A DNA stretch of 64,000 nucleotides, taken from positions 7,726 through 71,725 of the forward strand of contig DASWNW010000040.1 in NCBI GenBank assembly GCA_036399015.1, written 5' to 3'. The notes under the pieces are model-generated. The model saw only the letters and a list, made by a program, of their open reading frames with translations. It searched no databases and was not told where the DNA came from. The translations under genes and the position numbers were made by a program. The DNA comes from QHVT01 sp036399015 (lineage in GTDB: Bacteria > Acidobacteriota > Thermoanaerobaculia > Gp7-AA8). Shown here piece after piece: positions 47,600 through 56,666 of this stretch (its first letter is position 1; each line of letters starts with the position of its first letter).

Positions 47600-49110
47600 A
47601 CGGCAAGGTGTACCTGGTCGGGGCGGGGCCCGGCGATGCGCGGCTGCTCACGCTCCGCGCCGCCGAGCTGCTCGGCAAGGCGGACGTGGTGGCGCTCGAT
47701 GCGCTGGTGTCGGGCGAGATCGCCGCACGCATCTCAAAGTCGGCGAAGGTCGTCTACGTCGGGAAGCGCGCCGGCGCGCACGCGCTGCCACAGGACCAGA
47801 TCAACCAGTTGCTGATCGACGAGGCGAAGAGCGGCAAGACCGTCGTCCGCCTCAAGGGCGGTGACCCGTTCGTCTTCGGCCGCGGCGGCGAAGAGGCGGA
47901 GGAGCTGGCGGCGGCCGGGGTGCCGTTCGAGATCGTTCCCGGCATCTCCTCCGCGATCGCGGGGCCGGGGTACGCCGGCATCCCCGTCACGCACCGGACG
48001 CACGCGACCGCGGTGACGCTGGTGACCGGCCACGAGGCCGACTCCGGCTCGACCGGGATCCGCTGGGCCGCGCTGGCGCAGCTCGACGGCACGATCGTCT
48101 TCATGATGGGCTTCGCCAACCTCCCGACGATCGTGCACAAGCTGATGGAGCATGGCATGGCGCCGCAGCGCGGCTGCGCCGTGATCTCGAAGGCCACGCG
48201 TCCCGACCAGCGCACCGTCGCCGGGACGCTGCACAACATCGAGCTGCTCGTCGCGGAGGCGAAGCTGGAGACGCCCGCCGTGATCGTGGTCGGCGACGTC
48301 GTGCAGTTGCACGCGAGCATCAACTGGTTCGAGAGCCGTCCTCTCTTCGGCAAGCGCGTCGTCGTCACGCGCGCCCGCGAGCAGGCCTCGGAGCTGCGGC
48401 GGCTGCTGGAAGACTCCGGCGCGCACGTGCTGCAGTTCCCCACCATCGAGATCGCGCCGCCGGAGTCGTTCGACGCGCTCGACCGCGCCATCGACGACAC
48501 GTACGACTGGCTCGTCTTCACCTCGACGAACGGCGTGCAGTTCTTCTTCGAGCGTCTCTTCGCGAAAGGGAAGGACGTGCGGGCGCTGGCGGGGACGAAG
48601 GTCGCGGCGGTGGGGCAGTCGACGGCCGAAGAGCTGCGCCGTCGGGGCCTGGCGCCGGACGTGGTGCCGGAGCGGTTCATCTCCACCGAGCTGCTGCCGC
48701 TGCTCGCGGAGGACCAGCGGGGCGTCCGCACCGCGATCGTCCGCGCGGAGGAAGGGCGAGACGAGCTGCCGGACGAGCTGCGCAGGCGCGGCGGGGAGGT
48801 CGACGTGGTGGTCGCCTACCGCACCGTCGCCACCGACTACGATCTCGACGAGCTGCGCGGACTGATCGCCGCCGACGCCATCGACGCGGTGACGTTCACC
48901 AGCGCCTCCACGGTCGACCACTTCTTCGCGAAGCTCACCGCGGAGGAGCGGGCGAAGGTGCTCGCGAAGGCGACCATCGCCAGCATCGGCGCGACCACGA
49001 GCGAGGCGGTCGCGCGCTACGGGCGGCAGCCGGACGTCGTGGCGGAGAAGGCGTCCGTGCAGGCGCTGCACGACGCGCTGCTCTCTTCGTTCGCCGCCGC
49101 GTCCGGATGA
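47596..49110 (+). CDS. cobA-hemD: Fused uroporphyrinogen-III C-methyltransferase / uroporphyrinogen-III synthase
   Basis: The 504-aa protein has CobA (SUMT) at about 1-245: YLVGAGPGDARLLTLRA, VVRLKGGDPFVFGRGGEE, VPGISSAIAGPGYAGIPVTHR and TLHNIELL. HemD follows at about 255-500, with VVVTRAREQASELRRLLE, FTSTNGV and FTSASTVDHFF. HemD closes hydroxymethylbilane to uroporphyrinogen III, and CobA methylates it to precorrin-2 for sirohaem or cobalamin. Such fusions occur in Firmicutes and some other phyla. The order hemX-hemA-hemC-cobA/hemD makes a self-consistent pathway operon. Confidence 0.95.
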   Translation: MNGKVYLVGAGPGDARLLTLRAAELLGKADVVALDALVSGEIAARISKSAKVVYVGKRAGAHALPQDQINQLLIDEAKSGKTVVRLKGGDPFVFGRGGEEAEELAAAGVPFEIVPGISSAIAGPGYAGIPVTHRTHATAVTLVTGHEADSGSTGIRWAALAQLDGTIVFMMGFANLPTIVHKLMEHGMAPQRGCAVISKATRPDQRTVAGTLHNIELLVAEAKLETPAVIVVGDVVQLHASINWFESRPLFGKRVVVTRAREQASELRRLLEDSGAHVLQFPTIEIAPPESFDALDRAIDDTYDWLVFTSTNGVQFFFERLFAKGKDVRALAGTKVAAVGQSTAEELRRRGLAPDVVPERFISTELLPLLAEDQRGVRTAIVRAEEGRDELPDELRRRGGEVDVVVAYRTVATDYDLDELRGLIAADAIDAVTFTSASTVDHFFAKLTAEERAKVLAKATIASIGATTSEAVARYGRQPDVVAEKASVQALHDALLSSFAAASG

Positions 49111-49204
49111 CCTGCGGCTGGTAACGCGCTTCATTCCGAATCTCCGCCGTTTCGTTACAGGAGCGGCAGTTCCGCGCGCGCCGGTTGCAATGACGCGGGC
49201 CGTG

Positions 49205-49750
49205 ATGACTCCACGTTCCCTCTCCCTCATCGCAGCACTCGTTTTCTCCTTCTCCCTTTCCGCGCAGTCGACCCGTAACGAGCTCGGCGCTTCGATCGGC
49301 TATGCCGACATGCCGGGGTTCGGTGACGCGGGCACGTTCAGCCTCACCTACAACCGCTTCTGGACCGGCAACCTCTCCTCGCAGCTCGGCCTGACCAGCT
49401 ATGCCGCCGACCTGCACGTCGTCGACGGCCCAAGCGCCGGCGAGCTCCAGATGGGCGCGCTCACCGGCGAGGTGCAGTACCACTTCTGGCGCGACCGCCG
49501 TCTCTCTCCTTACGTGGGCGGCGGAGTGGCGTTCGTGACCTCGCAGCTCGCCGACACGCCGGCGGGTGACATCGAGGCCGACAACGAGATCACCGGCGTC
49601 GCAAGCGCGGGCGTGAACCTGAACCTCGGCCGCCGCTGGGCCATCAACGGCGACGTGACGTACATGCCGTACGACGCCGACTTCCCGCCGGTGGCGACCA
49701 TCGACATGGATCCGCTGACGATCTCGGCGGGGGTGCGCTTCCGCTGGTAA
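49205..49750 (+). CDS. OmpW-like outer membrane beta-barrel protein
   Basis: From ATG 49205 the protein is 181 aa with a signal peptide (MTPRSLSLIAALVFSFSLSAQ); ATG 49190 adds five residues. Alternating hydrophobic/polar strands follow: LGASIGYADM, FSLTYNRFW, GEVQYHFW, LSPYVGGGVAFVT, SAGVNLNLGRRWAINGDVTY. It ends LTISAGVRFRW, the aromatic C-terminal strand expected for insertion into the outer membrane. The pattern fits OmpW or a related 8-strand barrel. Its ligand is unknown. Confidence 0.85.
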   Translation: MTPRSLSLIAALVFSFSLSAQSTRNELGASIGYADMPGFGDAGTFSLTYNRFWTGNLSSQLGLTSYAADLHVVDGPSAGELQMGALTGEVQYHFWRDRRLSPYVGGGVAFVTSQLADTPAGDIEADNEITGVASAGVNLNLGRRWAINGDVTYMPYDADFPPVATIDMDPLTISAGVRFRW

Positions 49751-49766
49751 CGGCTATCCTGCGCGC

Positions 49767-50912
49767 GTGACCGTCTGGAACGACGCGCGGTTCGCGGAGC
49801 GGCTCGCGCACGCGAACTGGATGGCCAACACGGCCGTCCTGATGCACCTCAACGAGCGCGCCACCGGCGACCCCGCGCGTGACTGGCTTTCCTCTTGGGC
49901 GCATCGCTGGTTCGCCGGTGATGAGCTGCGCGTGCTGGTCCTCGGCTGCGGGGAGGGGTGGCTGGAGCGGGCGATCGCCGCCTGGCCGTTCGTGGCGCGG
50001 ATCGACGCCGTCGACTTCGCCGCGGAGGCGGTGGGGCGGGCGCGCGAGCTGGCGCGGGGACTCGAAAAGATCTCCTACGGCGTGGTCGACCTCAATCGCG
50101 ACCAGCTTCCGCCGGATACCTACGACGTCGTGGTCGCGCACTCCGTGCTCCATCACGTTGAAAACCTCGAGCATGCGTATGCGCAGATCGAGCGCGCGAT
50201 GCGCCCCGACGCGACGCTGATCGTGAACGAGTACATCGGGCCGAATCGCTTCCAGTACAGCGACGCCGTCGACGCCGCGATCAACGCGCTCCTGCGCGCG
50301 CTGCCGGAGGAGCTGCGGAGGCCGTACGACGTGCGGGTGCGGCCGTCGGTGGAGGAGATGATCGCCAACGACCCGACCGAGGCGGTGCGGGCGGAAGAGC
50401 TGGTGGCGTTCACCGAGGTGAGGTTCGAGGTGCTGGAGCGGAAGCCGCTCGGCGGCGCGATCCTGCAGCACCTCCTCTACGACATCGTGCAGAACTTCCG
50501 GTTCGACGTGCCGCGGGAGCGGAGCCTTCTGCAGATGCTCTGCACGATCGACGCGATGCTCACCGACTCCGAGCGCATCCCCTGCGACTTCGAGATCCTG
50601 GTTGCGCGGAAGCGAGGTTCCGGCGTAACGAAGGTCGACCGGCCGCTCCCGCCGCGCACGGAGGCGGCGAACGACGTCGAGCCCGATCCGCTGCGGCGGC
50701 TGTCGCGGTTCGCACGGATGCGTGGAGGTGCGCTCGATCGCCACCAGCGGAGGCTCCTGCGCCTGGCAATCCTGGCGGAGCAGCCGCGGCGCGCGAACCT
50801 CTTCGCCGAGGACGTGCGGCTCGGGCCGTTGCCCGGGACGTTGAAGTACGTGCCGCGCGATCCGGCGGTCCGCGCGCTCCTGGAAGTGGCCGCTATACTC
50901 GCCCCCGCGTGA
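49767..50912 (+). CDS. SAM-dependent methyltransferase (class I)
   Basis: The 381-aa protein starts at GTG 49767. The SAM-binding motif is VLVLGCGEGWLERAI (about 57-71), with DAVDF as the acidic loop, GVVDLNRDQLPPDTYD, and VVAHSVLHHVENLEHAYAQI as the post-motif. The C-terminal third (about 285-381) is Arg/Pro-rich and ends without a recognised domain. The substrate is unknown. GTG/TGA overlap with the following membrane-protein gene suggests a shared job in an envelope or surface-glycan pathway; this is inference. Confidence 0.87.
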   Translation: MTVWNDARFAERLAHANWMANTAVLMHLNERATGDPARDWLSSWAHRWFAGDELRVLVLGCGEGWLERAIAAWPFVARIDAVDFAAEAVGRARELARGLEKISYGVVDLNRDQLPPDTYDVVVAHSVLHHVENLEHAYAQIERAMRPDATLIVNEYIGPNRFQYSDAVDAAINALLRALPEELRRPYDVRVRPSVEEMIANDPTEAVRAEELVAFTEVRFEVLERKPLGGAILQHLLYDIVQNFRFDVPRERSLLQMLCTIDAMLTDSERIPCDFEILVARKRGSGVTKVDRPLPPRTEAANDVEPDPLRRLSRFARMRGGALDRHQRRLLRLAILAEQPRRANLFAEDVRLGPLPGTLKYVPRDPAVRALLEVAAILAPA

Positions 50913-53900
50913 GACTGTACGACCGCATCGCGGGCGCGTTTGTCTGGATCGCGGCGTTCTCGCTCGCCGCGGGCGTCTTCCTCTCGATCACCCTGCTTTT
51001 CCGCGGGCTGCCGCCGACGTCGCCGGTCGCAGTCGGCCTGGTCACCATCGAGCGCTACTCGAAGCTGCGCGACTACCTCGGCGCGGCGCTCTTCTTCCTC
51101 ATCGTCCCGCCGCTGGCGGTCTGGCTGCACGGCGTCATCGGACGCGCCGCCGCCCGCCTCACCACGACTGCCGAGCGCCTCCTCTTCACGATCCCCTTCC
51201 TGCTGTCGCCGCTCTTCTATCTCACCACCGGGAAGGTCGGCTGGATCCTGCCGCTCCCGGTGGCGCTGGCGTTCGTCGGACCGCGCGCGCTGGCGTTCGC
51301 GCGGAGCCGCCGCTGGATCCGGGAGCTCTTCCGGCGCGAGCTCGGCCCCTATCACGCGCTCCTCTTCGCCGAGGCGGTGAGCTGGCTGTTCTTCCGTTAC
51401 CTCGTCACCGCGCGGCGGATCGCGCACGTGCCGGCCCTCTTCCTCGAGGTCGTCTTCGTGGCGCTGTTCATGGCCGTGTTCTGGGGGGCGGCCATCGTCA
51501 CGGCGCGCCTTGCGCAGATGAACTTCGGCCGCAATGCGGAAGATGTCTTCAAGCGCGTCACCGTGGCGGCGCTGCCGCTCGTCGTCCTGCCGTTTCTCGC
51601 CGCGGCGTGGGTGCCGATGCCGATGCCACGGCTGGCGGTGGCAATCGCGATCCTGCTCATCGCGCTGATCGCCTGGCGGCTGAAGCGGCCGATGTCGCCT
51701 CGCGCGGCGCGGAACGTCGCCGCGTACGCCGTCGTCCCGGCGCTGATCTACCTCTTCAGCTACTGCTCGACCGCGCAGTTGTCGCAGTGGATCGACCTCT
51801 TCCATCGCGGCGAGGCGATCGGCCCCGCCTCCGATTACCTGCGGGGAAAGGTGCCGTTCCGCGACGTCTTCGCGCTGCACGGGATGCTGGAGGACGGGCA
51901 GCTCGACGCCTGGCTGATGCAGCTCTTCGGGCGCTCGCTGGACGTGGCGATCATGCGCACCGTCGTCGTCGGCGCGTTCCTCGGCGTGGCGATCTGGTTC
52001 CTCGGCCTGGCCATCTTCGACTCAATCCCGCTGGCGCTGCTCTGCGTGGCCATGGGTTCGTGGACGACCGCGGAGAACAACCGCACCTTCTTCCAGGTGG
52101 CGGCGGTGGCGCTATTCTGGAATGCGCTGCGGCGGCGGAGCCGGCTCTCGGCGGTCGGCAGCGGCGTCTTCGCCGGCGTGGCGCTCTTCTTCAGCTACGA
52201 CATCGGGCTCTATACGATTGCGGGTGCATTTGCGGCGGCGCTGCTGCTCTGGATCGCCGCGAAACGCGTTCCGTGGGACGGGCTGCCGCCGGGACAGGCG
52301 GCGCTCTTCTTCGCGCTCGGCACGGCGCTCGGTGCGGCGCCGTTCGCGGTCTATCTCGCGCTGCATGGCGCGCTCGACGACTTCCTGGTGACCTCGTTCG
52401 TGACCATCCCCGGGATGATCGACGCGGTCTGGTCGCTGCCGTTCCCCGACCTCGTCTCGCCGTTCCGGAAGAACGTCAGCCTGCACGTCTTCGCCGACTT
52501 CGTCCTGCGCGAGAAGTTCCACCTCGTCATGAGTCCGCTCGCGATCGCGATCGGCGCCACCTACTTCATCCAGCGCTGGCTGCGCCGCCGCGTCGACCTG
52601 CTCGACTACGCGCTCATGGTGCTGCTGGTCTTCGCCACCGTCGCGCAGCGCACGGCGTTCGGGCGCGTCTCCTTCACGCACCAGTACTTTGCGGCGTTCC
52701 TCATCGGACCGCTGCTCGTGCTCCTCGGCGTGATCCTCTTCCGGACGCTGCGCGGTGTCTGGGCCGAAGGGGGTGAGGGGACGCGCGCGTTCGTCGCGGC
52801 GCTCGCGGCGGCGTTCGTGCCGCTGCTCGCGGTGCTGTTCTGGATTCCGGTGCTGATCGACGTCCGCCTGCACGACTTCACCCGTTACTACCATCGCCTC
52901 CTCCAGCCGCAGCGCGACTCGCAGGCGGAGATGACGCACTGGCGCATCCGCGACGTGACGGCGGCGGTGCAGGAGCTGACGCGGCGAAACGAGCCGGTGT
53001 TCGACTTCTCGAACCAGCCGGCCTTCTACTTCTTCACCGACCGCCCGAACCCGACGCGCTTCTACCAGGTGCCGATCCTCTCGCCGCCGCGCTTCCAGGC
53101 GGAGACGATCGCCGCGCTCGAGCGGACGAAGCCGAAGGTGATCATCCGCCGCTCGCCGGAGCTCTTCGACCAGTTCGACGGCGTCCCGAACGACGTGCGG
53201 GCGCAGGCGGTGTCGGCGTACATCGACGAGAACTACCGCTTCAACCGCGCCATCCGCGGAGTGGAGCTCTGGACGCGCCTCCCCGGCGCGAAGGCGCGCC
53301 CGGCCGCGGCCTACCTCGGCCGGATCCGCATCCCCGATTCGACGGAGCTCGTGGCCGGCAGCCAGACCGTGCGCATGGTCTTCCCGGCGGTCGGCAGCGT
53401 GCCGGGTGTCGGCGGGTCGTACTGGCAGTCGGACCTCACGCTCCACAACCCGCTGCGCGACCCGATGCGGGTCACGCTCCGCTACGTTACGCCCGACACC
53501 AGCTTCGACCGCCGCCTCACGCTCGCGCCGCGGCAGACGCTGCGCTGGCCGGACGTGGTGCGCACGCTCTTCCACGCCGGCACGAGCGTCGGCGCGCTCT
53601 GGGTCGAGCACCGAGACGGCCGCGTGCCGGTGGCGGTGGTGAAGACGTCCGACGTCGCGCATGGGGCGCGCGGGTCGTCCGACGCGCCGCTGACGGTGCG
53701 CGACTCCGCGACGGCACAGACGGAGATCGCCGAGCTGGCCATCATCGGCATCCCGGAGTCGCACGAGCCGGGACGCCGCGTCAACGTCGGCATGGTGAAC
53801 ATCGGCATCATCCCGGCGACGTTCAAGGTGACGGTGCGCGACCGCACCGGAAAACTCGTCGGCACGAGCGTCGAGTCGGGCGTGCCGGAGGACAACGTCT

Positions 53901-54061
53901 GGCTGGTGAACGACGTGGAGCACGGCCTCGGCGTCCGTCTCGACCCGACGATGACGGTGCGCGTGACGGTGATCGCCGGCACCGGTGTCGCCTTCGCGTC
54001 GGTCGTGGAGCCGAACGGCGACTCCGAGTTCATCCCCGCGATCCCGACGCAGCAGCAATGA
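50909..54061 (+). CDS. Large polytopic membrane protein with C-terminal extracytoplasmic beta modules
   Basis: The 1050-aa protein starts at GTG 50909. Residues about 10-650 hold some 14-16 hydrophobic helices with long periplasmic loops. The arrangement (SDYLRGKVPFRDVFALHG between helices) is reminiscent of GT-C type glycosyltransferases; no confirming catalytic motif was found. Residues about 660-790 form a soluble domain (TRYYHRLLQPQRDS, FSNQPAFYFFTDRP). The last ~250 residues are a beta-sandwich module (FPAVGSVPGVGGSYWQSDL, LHNPLRDPMRVTL) related to the tail of the metalloprotease at 4155. It is coupled to the methyltransferase and to the phosphopantetheinyl transferase genes by overlaps. 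Confidence 0.82.
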   Translation: MRLYDRIAGAFVWIAAFSLAAGVFLSITLLFRGLPPTSPVAVGLVTIERYSKLRDYLGAALFFLIVPPLAVWLHGVIGRAAARLTTTAERLLFTIPFLLSPLFYLTTGKVGWILPLPVALAFVGPRALAFARSRRWIRELFRRELGPYHALLFAEAVSWLFFRYLVTARRIAHVPALFLEVVFVALFMAVFWGAAIVTARLAQMNFGRNAEDVFKRVTVAALPLVVLPFLAAAWVPMPMPRLAVAIAILLIALIAWRLKRPMSPRAARNVAAYAVVPALIYLFSYCSTAQLSQWIDLFHRGEAIGPASDYLRGKVPFRDVFALHGMLEDGQLDAWLMQLFGRSLDVAIMRTVVVGAFLGVAIWFLGLAIFDSIPLALLCVAMGSWTTAENNRTFFQVAAVALFWNALRRRSRLSAVGSGVFAGVALFFSYDIGLYTIAGAFAAALLLWIAAKRVPWDGLPPGQAALFFALGTALGAAPFAVYLALHGALDDFLVTSFVTIPGMIDAVWSLPFPDLVSPFRKNVSLHVFADFVLREKFHLVMSPLAIAIGATYFIQRWLRRRVDLLDYALMVLLVFATVAQRTAFGRVSFTHQYFAAFLIGPLLVLLGVILFRTLRGVWAEGGEGTRAFVAALAAAFVPLLAVLFWIPVLIDVRLHDFTRYYHRLLQPQRDSQAEMTHWRIRDVTAAVQELTRRNEPVFDFSNQPAFYFFTDRPNPTRFYQVPILSPPRFQAETIAALERTKPKVIIRRSPELFDQFDGVPNDVRAQAVSAYIDENYRFNRAIRGVELWTRLPGAKARPAAAYLGRIRIPDSTELVAGSQTVRMVFPAVGSVPGVGGSYWQSDLTLHNPLRDPMRVTLRYVTPDTSFDRRLTLAPRQTLRWPDVVRTLFHAGTSVGALWVEHRDGRVPVAVVKTSDVAHGARGSSDAPLTVRDSATAQTEIAELAIIGIPESHEPGRRVNVGMVNIGIIPATFKVTVRDRTGKLVGTSVESGVPEDNVWLVNDVEHGLGVRLDPTMTVRVTVIAGTGVAFASVVEPNGDSEFIPAIPTQQQ

Positions 54062-54654
54062 ACGCTCCCTGGCCCGGCCGCTGCCTCATCCTCGCCGGAG
54101 GGCCCGACCTCGCGCTGTTCGCGGAGCGGGAGCTCGCGCAGGCGCGCGAGTTCAAACTGCCCAAGCGCCGGGACGAGTGGCTCCTCAGCCGCGCCGCGGC
54201 GAAGCAGCTCGCGCTGCAACTCGGCCTGGCTGTCGACGCACGCGACGTGGAGGTCGAGCGTCCGTCCCTCGTCATCGGCGGCGAGCGGACGCGCTGGCAC
54301 GTCTCGCTCTCGCACTCCGCCCCCTACGCCGCCGCGGCGATCGCGCGTGAGCCGGTGGGGATCGACATCCAGGTCATCCGCGAGATGACGGAGCGGGCGG
54401 CGCACCTCTTCCTCACCGCCGAGGAGGAGGAGGCGATGCGCGGTTGCACGCTCCCGCACCGCCTGCTGCACTTCTGGTGTGCGAAGGAGGCGGCGTTCAA
54501 GCAGCGGTCGAACGAGTTCACGACCATGCGGCAGCTCCCGATGACGCTGCTCGAGGAGCGGGAGTCCGGTCTGCTGTTCGACGCGGCGGAGACGGTTCGA
54601 GCGGAGGACGCGATCCTGGCGATCACGCGCCCCACTTCTTCAGCAGCGCCTTAG
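54058..54654 (+). CDS. 4'-phosphopantetheinyl transferase (Sfp-like)
   Basis: The 198-aa protein carries the two halves of the P-pant transferase signature: VGIDIQVI (Mg2+-binding Asp) and FWCAKEAAFK (Glu and Lys). WHVSLSHSAPYAAAAI precedes them. It moves phosphopantetheine from CoA onto carrier proteins. No PKS/NRPS or ACP gene is in the window, so the target is unknown. Its ATG overlaps the membrane-protein stop (ATGA), and its 3' end overlaps the convergent gene by 32 bp. Confidence 0.9.
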   Translation: MNAPWPGRCLILAGGPDLALFAERELAQAREFKLPKRRDEWLLSRAAAKQLALQLGLAVDARDVEVERPSLVIGGERTRWHVSLSHSAPYAAAAIAREPVGIDIQVIREMTERAAHLFLTAEEEEAMRGCTLPHRLLHFWCAKEAAFKQRSNEFTTMRQLPMTLLEERESGLLFDAAETVRAEDAILAITRPTSSAAP

Positions 54655-55486
54655 CGTCGGCCACCGCGGCGGCGTCTTCGACGAGGTAGGCGGGATCGTT
54701 CGGCGCGGCGACGATCGTGCGGAGCATCTGCACCGCCCGCGGCTTCGCATTGGCGTCGTTCGACACCATCGCCTCGGCGAGGAAGAGCACGGTCAGCTTG
54801 TTGGCGGGATCGTGCTTCCGCGACTCCTCGAGAAAGCGCAACGCCTCTTTCGCCGAGGCCCAGCCGGTGATGAAGGGGATGCGGGGAGTCTGGTCGTGCA
54901 GGCGGCCGAGGACGCGGGACGGTGCGCCGCCCTCGAGCTTCGGGTCGGCGAGGTAGGCGATGGTCGCACCCCGCTTGATGCGATCGGCTGCGCCCTGCCG
55001 CGCGGCGGCCAGCTTCCCGTAGGCGAGGGCCCATTCGCCCCAGTTGATGGCGTCCCAGAGGTAGACGCCGGCGGCGCCGGGAATCGCGCGTGCGGCCGTG
55101 GCGACCGTCTTCTCCGCCGCGTCGGCCTTCACGCCGCGCGTGGCGAGCGCGCGTCCGACCGCGGCCAGCGCATGTTCGCCCGCCCCCTTCGCGACGCCGT
55201 AGATCCGCTTCTTCTCGTCGGTGGACGTGGCGACGTAGGCGCCCTTGAAGCGGTAGGCGCGGAGCAGCTTTGCGTGCGCCTCCAGGTCGTTCACGTTCTG
55301 CGCGACGGCCTTCTGGTAGGCGGCGATGGCGGCGTCGATCGGACCGGCTTTCGCGACTCCGCCGGTCGCGCCCTCCGCGCGGTTCGCGAAATGGCGGTCG
55401 CCGTCGGCGACCTGGCCGAACAGCGGCAGCGCGACGAGGGCGGCGGCCAGACCAATGGCACGTGCGTTGAACCGGATCGTTCTCAT
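54623..55486 (-). CDS. Exported helical-repeat (TPR/TatT-like) protein
   Basis: The 287-aa protein has a signal peptide (MRTIRFNARAIGLAAALVALPLFGQ). Residues about 45-270 form helical hairpins, including AIAAYQKAVAQNVNDLEAHAKLLRAYRF, YLWDAINWGEWAL and AKEALRFLEESRKHDPAN. The order and the tryptophan-rich middle resemble TatT-type periplasmic TRAP-partner proteins. No transporter gene is adjacent, so the link is weak. The start codon overlaps the start codon of the divergent lipoprotein gene (CATG at 55484-55487). Confidence 0.75.
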   Translation of the reverse strand: MRTIRFNARAIGLAAALVALPLFGQVADGDRHFANRAEGATGGVAKAGPIDAAIAAYQKAVAQNVNDLEAHAKLLRAYRFKGAYVATSTDEKKRIYGVAKGAGEHALAAVGRALATRGVKADAAEKTVATAARAIPGAAGVYLWDAINWGEWALAYGKLAAARQGAADRIKRGATIAYLADPKLEGGAPSRVLGRLHDQTPRIPFITGWASAKEALRFLEESRKHDPANKLTVLFLAEAMVSNDANAKPRAVQMLRTIVAAPNDPAYLVEDAAAVADAKALLKKWGA

Positions 55487-55748
55487 GCGGACATGGATTG
55501 TAGTCGCTGCGCTCGCCGCCCTCGCCGGCTGCCGTGGAGAGCCGGTTCCGCGCGACTACCAGAACCACCCGCCCGGAGTCGCGCAGCCGGCGCAGACGGG
55601 CTCGCAGGCGCCGGCCGCCCACGGCGGCGGCGACGCTCCTCCGCAGCCGACGACCGGCGTCGAGGGAACGGCGGGGCCGTACGAGCCGATGTCGCCGACG
55701 CAGCCGGCCGGCGGGACGCTGCCCGATACGCCGCCGACCTCAACGTAG
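55485..55748 (+). CDS. Small proline-rich lipoprotein
   Basis: The 87-aa product begins MRTWIVVAALAALAGC, a clear lipoprotein signal with Cys16 in a LAGC lipobox. The mature part is low-complexity Pro/Gly/Ala/Thr/Gln (HPPGVAQPAQTG, PPQPTTGVEGTAG) and probably unstructured. No function is suggested. Its start overlaps that of the leftward gene on the other strand; each promoter would then lie inside the opposite gene, or one start is misplaced. Confidence 0.65.
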   Translation: MRTWIVVAALAALAGCRGEPVPRDYQNHPPGVAQPAQTGSQAPAAHGGGDAPPQPTTGVEGTAGPYEPMSPTQPAGGTLPDTPPTST

Positions 55749-55760
55749 AATTCGCGCGTC

Positions 55761-56666
55761 TTGCGAGTCCTCTTCCTCGGCACCCCTGATTTCGCTGTCC
55801 CCACGCTCGACGCGGTTCATCGCGAGCACGAGGTCGCGCTCGTCGTGGCGCAGCCCGACAAGCCGGCCGGGCGGGGGATGAAGATGCAGGCCCCCGCCGT
55901 CGCGACCCGCGCGCGCGATCTCGGCCTCCCGCTGCTGCAGCCGCCGAAGATCCGCACGGCCGAGTTCCTCGACGGGATCCGCGCGCTCGCGCCCGACGTC
56001 GGGATCGTGATCGCGTACGGGAAGATCCTGCCCGCCGCGCTGCTCGAGATCCCGAAGCACGGATTCCTCAACGTCCATGCGTCCGTGCTGCCGCAGTGGC
56101 GGGGCGCCGCGCCGATCCAGCGCTCGATCGAGGCGGGAGACCGCGTCACCGGCGTGACGATCATGCGGGTCGACGAGGAGCTCGATCACGGCCCGATGCT
56201 GGCGATCGAGACGCTGGAGATCGAGCCGGACGAGCGCACGCCCGCGCTTTCCCGGCGCCTCTCGGCTCTCGGCGCCGAGGCGTTGCTGCCGGTGCTGCGC
56301 GACCTCGAGCGCGGCATGGCCGTCGAGACGCCGCAGGATCACGAGCGGGCCACCGTCGCGCCGAAGATCGGCAAGGCGGAGGGGGCGATCACGTTCGAAG
56401 AGACGACGGCGACGATCTACAACCGCTTTCGCGCCTTCGATCCCTGGCCGGGGATCTCGTTCGGAGACCTCAAGCTGACGGAGTTGCGGCCGGCGGAGGG
56501 GAACGGTGCGCCGCGCACGATCCTGTCGCTCGAGGAAGACGTCGTCGTCGCGACCGCCGACGGCGCGGTGCGCATCCTGGAGATGCAGCGCCCCGGGAAG
56601 CCGCGCACGCCGGCGGGCGCGGTGGCGCGCGGCCTCGGCTGGCGCGCGGGCGAGTTGCTGCCATGA
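55761..56666 (+). CDS. fmt: Methionyl-tRNA formyltransferase
   Basis: The 301-aa protein starts at TTG 55761 (VLFLGTPDFAVP). Catalytic residues lie in LNVHASVLPQWRGAAPIQ (Asn, His) and VTIMRVDEELDHGPM (Asp). The C-terminal OB-like domain has FRAFDPWPGISF. It formylates Met-tRNAi with 10-formyl-THF. Length is normal. There is no def gene beside it, unlike many genomes. Its stop overlaps the rsmB start (ATGA), the usual fmt-rsmB pairing. Confidence 0.95.
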   Translation: MRVLFLGTPDFAVPTLDAVHREHEVALVVAQPDKPAGRGMKMQAPAVATRARDLGLPLLQPPKIRTAEFLDGIRALAPDVGIVIAYGKILPAALLEIPKHGFLNVHASVLPQWRGAAPIQRSIEAGDRVTGVTIMRVDEELDHGPMLAIETLEIEPDERTPALSRRLSALGAEALLPVLRDLERGMAVETPQDHERATVAPKIGKAEGAITFEETTATIYNRFRAFDPWPGISFGDLKLTELRPAEGNGAPRTILSLEEDVVVATADGAVRILEMQRPGKPRTPAGAVARGLGWRAGELLP

